This document shows, in pieces, positions 50,608 to 57,929 of a stretch of 61,256 bases of DNA. The stretch comes from Bacteroides ovatus (GTDB lineage Bacteria > Bacteroidota > Bacteroidia > Bacteroidales > Bacteroidaceae), in contig JAUUNK010000006.1 of the NCBI GenBank assembly GCA_030844565.1, forward strand, positions 1 to 61,256, in the 5' to 3' direction. The notes beneath the pieces were generated by a model. It saw only the letters and a list, made by a program, of their open reading frames with translations, was not told the origin of the DNA and did not search any database. How positions within the stretch are numbered: the stretch's first letter is position 1; every line of letters begins with the position of its first letter. A program made the translations under genes and the position numbers.

Positions 50608-51642
50608 ATGATACTTTTTAAATCCATACTGAACGAAAATACCGCCTGCCTGCTGCTCTATGGAGAAATCAGCGATGAAGGCGGCGAGGGAAAGATTGCC
50701 AGCCGCGACGTGGTGAACGAACTGATGTACATGGATGGCAGTTACGAGAATCTCCATATCCGGATTAATTCCGTCGGAGGGGATGTTTATCCCGGCATTG
50801 CCATCTTCAATGCCATCCGGCAGTGCAAGAGCCGGGTCACCATCTATATAGATGGCGTTGCCGGCAGCATTGCCGGTGTCATCGCCCTGTGCGGCAAGCG
50901 GGTGGAGATGAGCCGTTACGCCCGGATAATGCTGCACAATGTCAGCGGAGGGTGCTATGGCAACAAGAAGGACCTGCAGGACATGATTTCCACCATTGAA
51001 AGCCTCGAAGACACTATTGCCGAAATCATCGGGACCCGTTGCGGCAAGGACAAGGAAGAGGTAAAGAACAGCTACTTCGACGGCACCGACCATTGGCTGA
51101 AAGCCGACGAAGCCCTCCGGTTGGGGCTGATTGATGCCATTTACGACGTGGAAGCCGTGCCCGAAGGAAGCACCACCGACGATATATACCGCCTATTTAC
51201 TAACCGGCTGGAACAGGAACAACAGCCACAAAACCCAGATAAAATGAAATTGGAAGATTTTAAGAAGATTCCCCGCTTTGCCAACTGTGCAGACGAGGCG
51301 GCAGTGATGGCCATGCTTGGCGAAACAGCCGGGCAAGCGGACAAGGCCGACGCACTGGAAAAGGAGAACGGCGAACTGAAACAACAACTGCGCCGGCAGG
51401 AAGATGAACAGATAGAAACAGCCGTGGCGGAAGCCGTGACAGACGGGCGCATAGGAGCCAACCAGAAGGACGTCTACAAGAACATCCTGAAAGCGGACTT
51501 CAAGAACGGCATGAGCGCCCTGAAAGCCCTTAAGCCCAAAAAGATGCTGAAGGACCAACTGGGAAGCACCGAACAGCAAGGCGGCGAAAGCCCTTGGGAG
51601 AAACGCCAAAGGGAAATACGGGAAGCTGGCAGGAAATTATAA
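50608..51642 (+). CDS. ClpP-type prohead protease fused to scaffold region
   Basis: The 344-residue protein has an N-terminal ClpP/S14-type serine protease: strand IRINSVGGDVYPGIAIFNAI, Ser87 (GVAGSIAG) and His110 (RIMLHNVSGG). The likely Asp161 of FDGTDHWLKADE completes the triad. The C-terminal half (from about 200) is a charged coiled coil (EKENGELKQQLRRQEDEQIE) with the look of a scaffold. An in-frame ATG at 51244 can express the scaffold alone, as the Mu I and Z genes do. The protease matures the prohead before DNA packaging. Confidence 0.92.
   Translation: MILFKSILNENTACLLLYGEISDEGGEGKIASRDVVNELMYMDGSYENLHIRINSVGGDVYPGIAIFNAIRQCKSRVTIYIDGVAGSIAGVIALCGKRVEMSRYARIMLHNVSGGCYGNKKDLQDMISTIESLEDTIAEIIGTRCGKDKEEVKNSYFDGTDHWLKADEALRLGLIDAIYDVEAVPEGSTTDDIYRLFTNRLEQEQQPQNPDKMKLEDFKKIPRFANCADEAAVMAMLGETAGQADKADALEKENGELKQQLRRQEDEQIETAVAEAVTDGRIGANQKDVYKNILKADFKNGMSALKALKPKKMLKDQLGSTEQQGGESPWEKRQREIREAGRKL
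51244..51642 (+). CDS. Nested scaffold protein (internal start in the protease gene)
   Basis: Starting at an internal ATG, the product of 132 residues (MKLEDFKKIPRFANCADEAA..., with a central coiled coil) equals the C-terminal part of the protease-scaffold fusion. The DNA before it (ACCCAGATAAA) is A-rich, as preferred in Bacteroides. The layout parallels nested protease/scaffold genes of Mu and lambda. Internal initiation is inference. Confidence 0.5.
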   Translation: MKLEDFKKIPRFANCADEAAVMAMLGETAGQADKADALEKENGELKQQLRRQEDEQIETAVAEAVTDGRIGANQKDVYKNILKADFKNGMSALKALKPKKMLKDQLGSTEQQGGESPWEKRQREIREAGRKL

Positions 51643-51654
51643 TTCATAATACCC

Positions 51655-51786
51655 ATGATTCCCCTCAAGAACCCCAAGAACGCCAAACTGGGCGGGTCTT
51701 CCCCCTTTGGCAAGAAAGCCGGGAGCAGCATACGCAGTGCCGGCAGCGCCCCGCAAATTCGCGGCAGGCAAAAGATAAAAATGTAA
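51655..51786 (+). CDS. 43-residue basic phage protein
   Basis: The frame reads MIPLKNPKNAKLGGSSPFGK, then KAGSSIRSAGSAPQIRGRQK and IKM. It is very basic, Gly/Ser-rich and probably unstructured alone. It lies 12 nt after the protease-scaffold stop and before the capsid gene, with the AT-rich repeat on both sides. Such peptides can bind the capsid or the DNA. The family is not recognised. Confidence 0.55.
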   Translation: MIPLKNPKNAKLGGSSPFGKKAGSSIRSAGSAPQIRGRQKIKM

Positions 51787-51819
51787 TTCATCATTCAAAA
51801 TTCATAAATCGAACAGACC

Positions 51820-52779
51820 ATGGCAATTCAAGGATTGAATACCACCAACTATGGTGGCGAAGTGCTGGAAACCGCGCTGACCCTTGCCGCTACCGGCAAT
51901 GAGTTGGTAAACAAAGGGCTGATTATGGTAATCCCCGGCGTGAACAGTGCAATGAGCATTCCCCGCTTCAAGACGGGCAGCATGCTCCAGAAACGGAAGG
52001 AAGACCCGCAGAAGGCGGACAGCAAAGGTGGTTTTACCTACAGCGAAAAGAAGCTGACACCGCACGACATGATGGCATTCACCCTTTTCAACCCCCGCGC
52101 CTTTGAGCACATCTGGCGCCAGTATCAACCCAAGGGCGACCTGGTATTCCGCCAGCTTCCGCCCAACGTACAGGTTATCCTGCTCAACGAACTGCTGAAG
52201 AAAGTGGGCGAGGAACTGGGCTATGCCTACATCAACGGCGAATACAAGGACGGTTCAGACGACGCCTACCTGATGAACGGTATCCTGACGCAGGCCGCCG
52301 CCGACCAGGACGTGGTGAAAGTGAAAAGCACCGGAACCACCATGCTGCAACGCCTGAAGGAACTGCGCAAGTCCATTCCTGTGACCATGCGCAACAACGC
52401 CAACCTGCGCATCCTGATGGGCGTGACGGACTTCGACCAGTATGACGATGAGCTGACGCAGCTCTCTGCCAAAGGTACCGCCCCCACGGACATCAACCAG
52501 GCACGCTACAAGGAAATCAATATAGAGGTGCTCTCTCAGTGGCCCGAAAGCCTGATGGTGGGCACTCTCTGCGACAGCGGCATGAACGGCAACCTCTTTG
52601 CGGCCGTCAACCTGCAGGACGACGAGAACGTGATTCAGATAGACAAGTGGGCCAACGCCAGCGAGCTCTATTTCTTCAAGATGCTGATGAAAGCGGACAC
52701 ACAAATCGGTTTCGGCGAGGAATTCATTGCGTTGGACTGGAGGCAAGCCGGGGCATTCAAACCCGCGGCAGGGGAATAA
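51820..52779 (+). CDS. Major capsid protein
   Basis: The 319-residue protein (MAIQGLNTTNYGGEVLETAL, then FNPRAFEHIWRQYQPKGDLV and ELGYAYINGEYKDGSDDAYL) has the size and location of a HK97-fold major capsid protein, directly after the protease-scaffold. Its C-terminal segment (TQIGFGEEFIALDWRQAG) looks like the end of the A-domain. The region lacks Cys-rich or enzymatic motifs. The AT-rich leader repeat precedes the ATG. Confidence 0.85.
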   Translation: MAIQGLNTTNYGGEVLETALTLAATGNELVNKGLIMVIPGVNSAMSIPRFKTGSMLQKRKEDPQKADSKGGFTYSEKKLTPHDMMAFTLFNPRAFEHIWRQYQPKGDLVFRQLPPNVQVILLNELLKKVGEELGYAYINGEYKDGSDDAYLMNGILTQAAADQDVVKVKSTGTTMLQRLKELRKSIPVTMRNNANLRILMGVTDFDQYDDELTQLSAKGTAPTDINQARYKEINIEVLSQWPESLMVGTLCDSGMNGNLFAAVNLQDDENVIQIDKWANASELYFFKMLMKADTQIGFGEEFIALDWRQAGAFKPAAGE

Positions 52780-52815
52780 AAAAGGATTTAATCACTTATA
52801 AAATATACAATACGC

Positions 52816-53259
52816 ATGTATAGAGACGGAACAGACCTTATCCTGGGTGTAATGGTGGAAGACAAATTCCAGCCTTTGGGACACTCCACGGGATGTAAAA
52901 TCAGCGACAGCTCGGAGACGGGCGAGCGCACCACGAAAGAAGAGAACACGGGCAAGTGGAGCGAGAAGTATGTGAAGAAGCTTTCGGAATCCATCTCTGC
53001 CGACGGCTTCGTCTATGAGGGCGACACCATGGGGTTCCCCACGCTCAAGTCGCTCTGGCTCTCCGCCATTCCGGTGAAGTTGCGGTATGCCTACCGGGGC
53101 GAGGAGGAGAAAACCTATTACCAGGGAGACTATATCATCACTTCCCTCGAAGATAACGGGCAGGCGGGAGATGATGAGAAATACAGCATCACCTTTGAAA
53201 ATACTGGGCCGGTGACTTCCCACCCGGTGGCACCGGACCCGGCGCCTGCCGCCGGATGA
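52816..53259 (+). CDS. Major tail (tube) protein
   Basis: The 147-residue protein (MYRDGTDLILGVMVEDKFQP, LGHSTGCKISDSSETGERTT, EGDTMGFPTLKSLWLSAIPV) matches the tail tube pattern of siphophages: a beta-sandwich opening with a loop, then KTYYQGDYIITSLED. It lies between the capsid gene and the tail chaperone. The C-terminus is Pro/Ala-rich. Confidence 0.8.
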   Translation: MYRDGTDLILGVMVEDKFQPLGHSTGCKISDSSETGERTTKEENTGKWSEKYVKKLSESISADGFVYEGDTMGFPTLKSLWLSAIPVKLRYAYRGEEEKTYYQGDYIITSLEDNGQAGDDEKYSITFENTGPVTSHPVAPDPAPAAG

Positions 53260-53285
53260 CGCAGGGAAGCGGTCTTTAAACCTGA

Positions 53286-53594
53286 ATGACAATGAACAAA
53301 AGCAAAACAGTTATCAACGTGAACGGCAAGGAATACCCGTGCCGCATCACTATGGGAGCCCTGATACGGTTCAGCCGGGAGTCGGGGCACGACGTCAGCC
53401 AAATGGCACAGGGAGACCTCGCGGAGATGATGCTCTTTGTGTGGTGCTGCGTCAAGAGCGCCTGCAATGCGGAGGGCATCCCCTTCGACATGCCTTTTGA
53501 GGTGTTCGCCGATTCGCTGGAGCCGGACAGCGTGGCGGGTTTCTATGCCGGCATGTCTGCGCCTCAAAAAAAAACGGGGAGCGGGAGCCTGTAA
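53286..53594 (+). CDS. Tail assembly chaperone G (short product)
   Basis: The 102-residue helical protein (MNKSKTVINVNGKEYPCRI, ALIRFSRESGHDVSQMAQ, FVWCCVKSACNAEGI) is the first part of a tail assembly chaperone pair. At its end nine consecutive A allow a -1 frameshift, which would make a fusion of about 215 residues with the downstream frame. This arrangement is conserved from lambda G/GT onward and the chaperones coat the tape measure. Confidence 0.85.
   Translation: MTMNKSKTVINVNGKEYPCRITMGALIRFSRESGHDVSQMAQGDLAEMMLFVWCCVKSACNAEGIPFDMPFEVFADSLEPDSVAGFYAGMSAPQKKTGSGSL
53566..53574 (+). promoter_or_regulatory. -1 ribosomal frameshift site (A9 run)
   Basis: Nine A follow CCTC in the chaperone gene. 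In the zero frame the heptamer A-AAA-AAA (53567-53573) has X-XXX-XXX spacing. A -1 shift then reads AAC GGG GAG and leads straight into the frame ending at 53932, which is open with good coding content. The zero frame stops at 53594. Confidence 0.75.
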
Positions 53595-53932
53595 GCGGCG
53601 GCATAGAAGAACTGCTGGGCATTGCGTTGGGGTGTATCGGGATGGGGCTTGAGGACTTTGAACGGTGCACCCCTTCTGAGTTCAGGGCCATCTTCGACGC
53701 CTGGCAGAAGCAGGCCGCCCGCCGGGAACAGGGCGAATGGGAACGCACCCGGTTCGGATGCCTGTGCATGCTGCAACCTTATTCGCGTAAGAAACTCCGT
53801 GGGGTGGACGTGATGAAGTTTCCCTGGGAAGACACGGCGCAAAAGGAACAACCGCCACACGAAGCGATGGACCCCCAGGAAGAGAAGGCGCGCTACGAAG
53901 CGGCTAAAAGGAGGTATGGAATCACGGGCTGA
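53573..53932 (+). CDS. Tail assembly chaperone T region (frameshift extension)
   Basis: This -1 frame adds 119 residues (NGEREPVSGGIEELLGIALG, CIGMGLEDFERCTPSEFRAI, QPYSRKKLRGVDVMKFPWED) to the short chaperone. It shows the typical T-part with a FxxxxPxEF motif and DVMKFPWE. No strong start for independent translation is present near 53,600, although an ATG exists at 53642. The fusion would be about 215 residues. Confidence 0.75.
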   Translation, partial: NGEREPVSGGIEELLGIALGCIGMGLEDFERCTPSEFRAIFDAWQKQAARREQGEWERTRFGCLCMLQPYSRKKLRGVDVMKFPWEDTAQKEQPPHEAMDPQEEKARYEAAKRRYGITG

Positions 53933-53936
53933 AGGG

Positions 53937-54086
53937 CTAAGTGCGTGCGCAGGAAAGGATGACGAGCATCCACACCAACAGAAAACCTACCAGAAGGAAC
54001 GGGCTCACAGCAGCCAGTCCCCATCCCGCCAGCCCGAGCACAAGACCCGTCACGGCTTTCTGTCCAAGTGTCTTTTTCTTCTTCAT
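53937..54086 (-). CDS. 49-residue hydrophobic membrane protein on the opposite strand
   Basis: The minus-strand frame reads MKKKKTLGQKAVTGLVLGLA, then GWGLAAVSPFLLVGFLL and VWMLVILSCART. A basic start followed by two membrane helices (about 12-28 and 30-45) makes it look like a small holin-like, toxin-like or superinfection-exclusion peptide. It lies in the 177-bp gap between the chaperone and tape measure genes, opposite to all surrounding genes. Confidence 0.55.
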   Translation of the reverse strand: MKKKKTLGQKAVTGLVLGLAGWGLAAVSPFLLVGFLLVWMLVILSCART

Positions 54087-54109
54087 TCTTTGGCAAATAT
54101 ACGAAAGAT

Positions 54110-57100
54110 ATGGCAAACGAGATCAATTTCATCATAAAAATATCCAGCGACGGGGGGCAAACGTTCCGCGACTTGCAGTTGCAGGCGCAGAATGCGGACG
54201 AAGCCATCGAGAGAATCTGCGAAAGCGCCCGCGAAGCTACCGACAACATCCGCCGGATGGCAGAACAGAACATCAACTTCGGTACCATCGTGCAAGGGCT
54301 CCATTCGATGAACGACGCTTTTCAGGGGCTTATCGGCGGCTACGAGGGTTTCGACCAGTCCATGCGCGCAGCAAACACCATGGCGGGAAAGGGCGGGGAA
54401 GAGTTTGAAGCGCTCAAAGACAGCGTTTCTTCCTTGGCGCAAGCCATACCCCTTGCGCGGGAGGAACTGGCGGGCGGGCTTTACCAGGTAATATCCAACG
54501 GGGTGCCCGAAGATAACTGGATCTCTTTCCTGGAGCAGAGCTCGAAGGCTGCGGTGGGCGGCATTGCCGATCTGGGACAAGCGGTGACGGTCACTTCTAC
54601 GATAATCAAGAACTACGGCCTGGAATGGGAAGAGGCGGGCGCCATTCAGGATAAAATACAGATGACTGCCAAAAATGGCGTGACCAGCTTTGAACAGTTG
54701 GCTTCGGCCCTGCCGCGGGTCAGCGGAAGCGCATCGCAGCTGGGTGTCTCCATCGACGAGCTGATGGCGGTGTTCGCCTCGTGTACGGGAGTAACGGGAA
54801 ACACGGCGGAGGTCAGCACGCAGCTTGCCGCCGTCTTTGCCTCCCTTATCAAGCCGAGCAGCGAGGCGGCCAGGGCGGCAGAGGCGATGGGCATCAGCTT
54901 CAATGCCGCCAGCATCAAGGAGGCAGGAGGGCTGGAGAACTTCCTGCACGCGCTCGACACCGCCATAGGAGAATATAGCGCACGGACGGGCGAGCTGAAA
55001 GAGGCTGTTTATGGAAATCTCTTCGGCAGTGCCGAAGCCTTGAGGGTGCTTACTTCCCTGACGGGGGAACAGAGCGGCATCTTCAGCCGCAACATCCGGA
55101 CCATGGCGGAAAGCAGCGGTGCCGTCGACGTCGCCTTCGGGCAAATGAGCAGTTCCGGAGAGGCTACCACGCGCATGTTGAAGAATCAAATAGCGGCCTT
55201 TACGGACCATATCTCGGCAGTGCTCGCCTCTTCGGCTCCTTATGTCAACCTGGCAGCCAACCTGGGGATAGCTTCCACTACGGGTGTGAGCCTTTACAAA
55301 ACGCTGTCCAACCTGGCTGCGGGATTTCGGGTAAAAGCGGCTGCCATCCGGCTGGACACAGGCGCCTTGGCGGTGAACCGCATGGCTATGGCTGCGATGT
55401 CGGGAGTGATGCGGGTGCACCGCACCCTGCTTGCCGGACTCACGGTGGCTACGGGAAGCCTGACCGTGGCGACGGTGGCCCTTACTGCCGTTTACACCAT
55501 GGGGCTGAGCCTTGCCGTTGCCGGCATAGCCGCCCTTCTCTCTTCGCTGGGCGACTCGGCGGAGGAAGCTGCCGGAAAAGAAGATTTGCTCAGGCAGTCA
55601 GCCGAAACCTTCACCGCCACGGTGGCTCAGGTGAAGGGCGAAATCGACATGGAGATAGCCGCTCTCTCCCGCCTCATACGCGAACAGGGGGACGCCACGG
55701 AGAAAGTGGAGGAACTGAACCGGAAGTACGGGGACGCCCTGGGATTCCACAAGACTGCCGCCGAATGGTATGACATACTCATCTCCAAAAGCAAGGCGTA
55801 TTGCCAGGCGCTGGGCTATGAGTCGCAGGCTAAAGTGCTGGCTTCGCAGAAGGCGGCAAAGGAACTGGAACTGGAGGAGGTACGCCGCCGCAAAAAGGCG
55901 ATGGAGGAAAGCGGAGAGGACAAAACGACCGCCCTGAGGACACACACTTACTATGACACGGCGGGAAATAAGAACGTGGGCCTGCGGCGGGAAACGGTCC
56001 ATACGAAAGCATACGGTGTCCTGGTGGAGCAAGAAGTGGCGCTGAGCGGGGAAACGAAAAAGCTCCAGGAGCAGTTTGATACCTGCGTCGGAAAAATGCA
56101 GGAGGGCATGGAGGAGTTGAAAGTATCGGCCCAGGTCACGGGCAGCGTGTCGGTGGCGGTAGATGTGATGGCAATGTCTTATGCCGAATTGAGCACGGCT
56201 ATCGAAGAGAATGAGAAGAAGCTGAAAAAACTGGCGCCTTCGGAAACGGCAGAAATAAAGCGGCTCAGCGAATACAACCGCCGGCTGGAAGAACGCAAGA
56301 CAGTGCTGGGAAAGCAACTCGGACTCGGTACGGAGAAGAGCAAAGGTCAAGGGAAGGATAAAACGCCTGTTGCCAATCCTCAGAGTTATGAGGAACTGGG
56401 CACGGCCATCCAATATTATGAAAAGAAGCTGAAGGCTACCCGTCCTTCCGAGCAGGAAAGCATTACCCTGCTGACGAAGAAAGTACATGCCTATAAGGAA
56501 CAACAGCAGGCGGTGGCCCGGCAACTGGCAGAAGCCGGCAGGCCGGAGGAGCTGGATTCCCTCGAAGCGATAGACCGGGAACTGGATTACCAGAAGAACC
56601 TGCGCCTGCGCTGCAAGAAAGAGAATCTGGCGGGAATCGATACTGAAATCACCCGTTTGAACACCCTTCGAACAGTGTTTGAAGAGCAATCTCATACGGT
56701 TAAAAGCATCGGGGAGATAAAGACTTATCAGGAACTTTCCACGGAAGTGGCTTTTTATGAGAAAAAGCTGAAGAACGCCACGCAGACCGAACGGGTGGAA
56801 ATCAAGGAACAACTCAACCAGCTGGAACAGCTGCGCTCTGCCTGGGACGAACAGCTGGCCTCTCTGAAACGCCCCGACGACCTCTCCCGGCTGGACACGA
56901 TAGGCAAGCTCGAGGAAGCTATCGGCTATTACGAGACGGCACAGAAGAAACAAAGTGCGCAGGAGATGATGGACACTCAACGCACCATCAATGCCTTGAA
57001 AGAAAAGCGGGCGGCGCTGGAACGCCTGACCGAAATCCCGCAAATGCAGCAGGAGATCTTACGGATGGATGGCTTGGGCAAGAAAGAACTGAAACTCGAG

Positions 57101-57925
57101 TTACAGCTGATAGGCCTGGAAGGGGTACGGAAGAAAATCAGGGACTTGCAGAAAATGCTTGCCGACACCCGGAACCCGCTGGATGCCGGCCAGCGCAAGG
57201 AGGTGGAGAAACTCATCTCATCCTACGGGGATTATGAGAAGGTGTTGAAAAAAAGTTCGTTCCAGGTGGGCGAGGCGTGGAGTTCAATCAAAGGCATCGG
57301 CAACGGTGTCCAGTCTCTTTCTGCCGCCCTGGAGGGCAATGGCAACGCATGGAACAAGATAGTGGGTATTGTAGATGGTGTGTTGCAGCTCTATGAGGGT
57401 TTCCATAGCGTAATATCCGTTATTCAGCTGCTTACCAGTGTCTCAGCTGCCCATGCCACGGTGAAGACGGTGGAAGCAGCTGCGGAGACCACGGAGGCAG
57501 GCACCAATGCCGCCGCCGCTACCGCGGCTGTCACGGCGAGTGTTGCCACTTCGGCCGCCCTGAATGCCGAGACATCGGCTTGGAGTGCACTGGCAGCCGC
57601 AAAGACCTTTGCCGCACACGCCTACATTCCTTTCGTGGGCACGGCTATCGCTGCGGGATTTGTCGCCACGCAACAGGCGCTGATTGCTGCGGCTGCCATC
57701 CCGAAGTTTGCCGACGGGGGGCTGGCATACGGTCCTACGCTGGGAATATTCGGGGAATACGCCGGGGCGGCTAATAATCCGGAAGTAGTGGCGCCGCTCG
57801 ATAAACTGAAATACCTCATCGGGCAGGAAGGCAACGGCTGGGGCGGAAAAGTGGAGTTCAATATCAGGGGGCGCTACCTGCGGGGTGTGCTCGAGCGTGA
57901 AAATAAAATCAGGAGGAGGAGTTAA
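54110..57925 (+). CDS. Tape measure protein
   Basis: The 1,271-residue protein sets tail length and forms the ejection channel. After MANEINFIIKISSDGGQTFR come helices and the phage tail tape measure domain (SLAQAIPLAREELAGGLYQV, then SNGVPEDNWISFLEQSSKAA). A hydrophobic segment follows near residue 460 (LTVATVALTAVYTMGLSLAV, IAALLSSLG). The second half has repeated coiled-coil units (SYEELGTAIQYYEKKL and relatives), and a Gly/Ala-rich hydrophobic end (FADGGLAYGPTLGIFGEYAG) is typical of tape measures. An upstream in-frame start (54068) would overlap the small minus-strand gene, so I chose the ATG at 54110. Confidence 0.93.
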   Translation: MANEINFIIKISSDGGQTFRDLQLQAQNADEAIERICESAREATDNIRRMAEQNINFGTIVQGLHSMNDAFQGLIGGYEGFDQSMRAANTMAGKGGEEFEALKDSVSSLAQAIPLAREELAGGLYQVISNGVPEDNWISFLEQSSKAAVGGIADLGQAVTVTSTIIKNYGLEWEEAGAIQDKIQMTAKNGVTSFEQLASALPRVSGSASQLGVSIDELMAVFASCTGVTGNTAEVSTQLAAVFASLIKPSSEAARAAEAMGISFNAASIKEAGGLENFLHALDTAIGEYSARTGELKEAVYGNLFGSAEALRVLTSLTGEQSGIFSRNIRTMAESSGAVDVAFGQMSSSGEATTRMLKNQIAAFTDHISAVLASSAPYVNLAANLGIASTTGVSLYKTLSNLAAGFRVKAAAIRLDTGALAVNRMAMAAMSGVMRVHRTLLAGLTVATGSLTVATVALTAVYTMGLSLAVAGIAALLSSLGDSAEEAAGKEDLLRQSAETFTATVAQVKGEIDMEIAALSRLIREQGDATEKVEELNRKYGDALGFHKTAAEWYDILISKSKAYCQALGYESQAKVLASQKAAKELELEEVRRRKKAMEESGEDKTTALRTHTYYDTAGNKNVGLRRETVHTKAYGVLVEQEVALSGETKKLQEQFDTCVGKMQEGMEELKVSAQVTGSVSVAVDVMAMSYAELSTAIEENEKKLKKLAPSETAEIKRLSEYNRRLEERKTVLGKQLGLGTEKSKGQGKDKTPVANPQSYEELGTAIQYYEKKLKATRPSEQESITLLTKKVHAYKEQQQAVARQLAEAGRPEELDSLEAIDRELDYQKNLRLRCKKENLAGIDTEITRLNTLRTVFEEQSHTVKSIGEIKTYQELSTEVAFYEKKLKNATQTERVEIKEQLNQLEQLRSAWDEQLASLKRPDDLSRLDTIGKLEEAIGYYETAQKKQSAQEMMDTQRTINALKEKRAALERLTEIPQMQQEILRMDGLGKKELKLELQLIGLEGVRKKIRDLQKMLADTRNPLDAGQRKEVEKLISSYGDYEKVLKKSSFQVGEAWSSIKGIGNGVQSLSAALEGNGNAWNKIVGIVDGVLQLYEGFHSVISVIQLLTSVSAAHATVKTVEAAAETTEAGTNAAAATAAVTASVATSAALNAETSAWSALAAAKTFAAHAYIPFVGTAIAAGFVATQQALIAAAAIPKFADGGLAYGPTLGIFGEYAGAANNPEVVAPLDKLKYLIGQEGNGWGGKVEFNIRGRYLRGVLERENKIRRRS
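57911..57919 (+). promoter_or_regulatory. Strong Shine-Dalgarno sequence before the tail-tip gene
   Basis: AGGAGGAGG lies 10 nt before the ATG at 57930, inside the end of the tape-measure gene. Such a perfect site is uncommon in Bacteroides, where AT-rich leaders usually serve. It fixes the start at 57930 or 57933. Confidence 0.55.
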
Positions 57926-57929
57926 CCGG

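Noticed and set aside
55598..57043. A 481-codon leftward frame opposite the tape measure
   Set aside because: It is Phe/Leu/Arg-rich shadow of the repeated coiled-coil gene, with no family resemblance.
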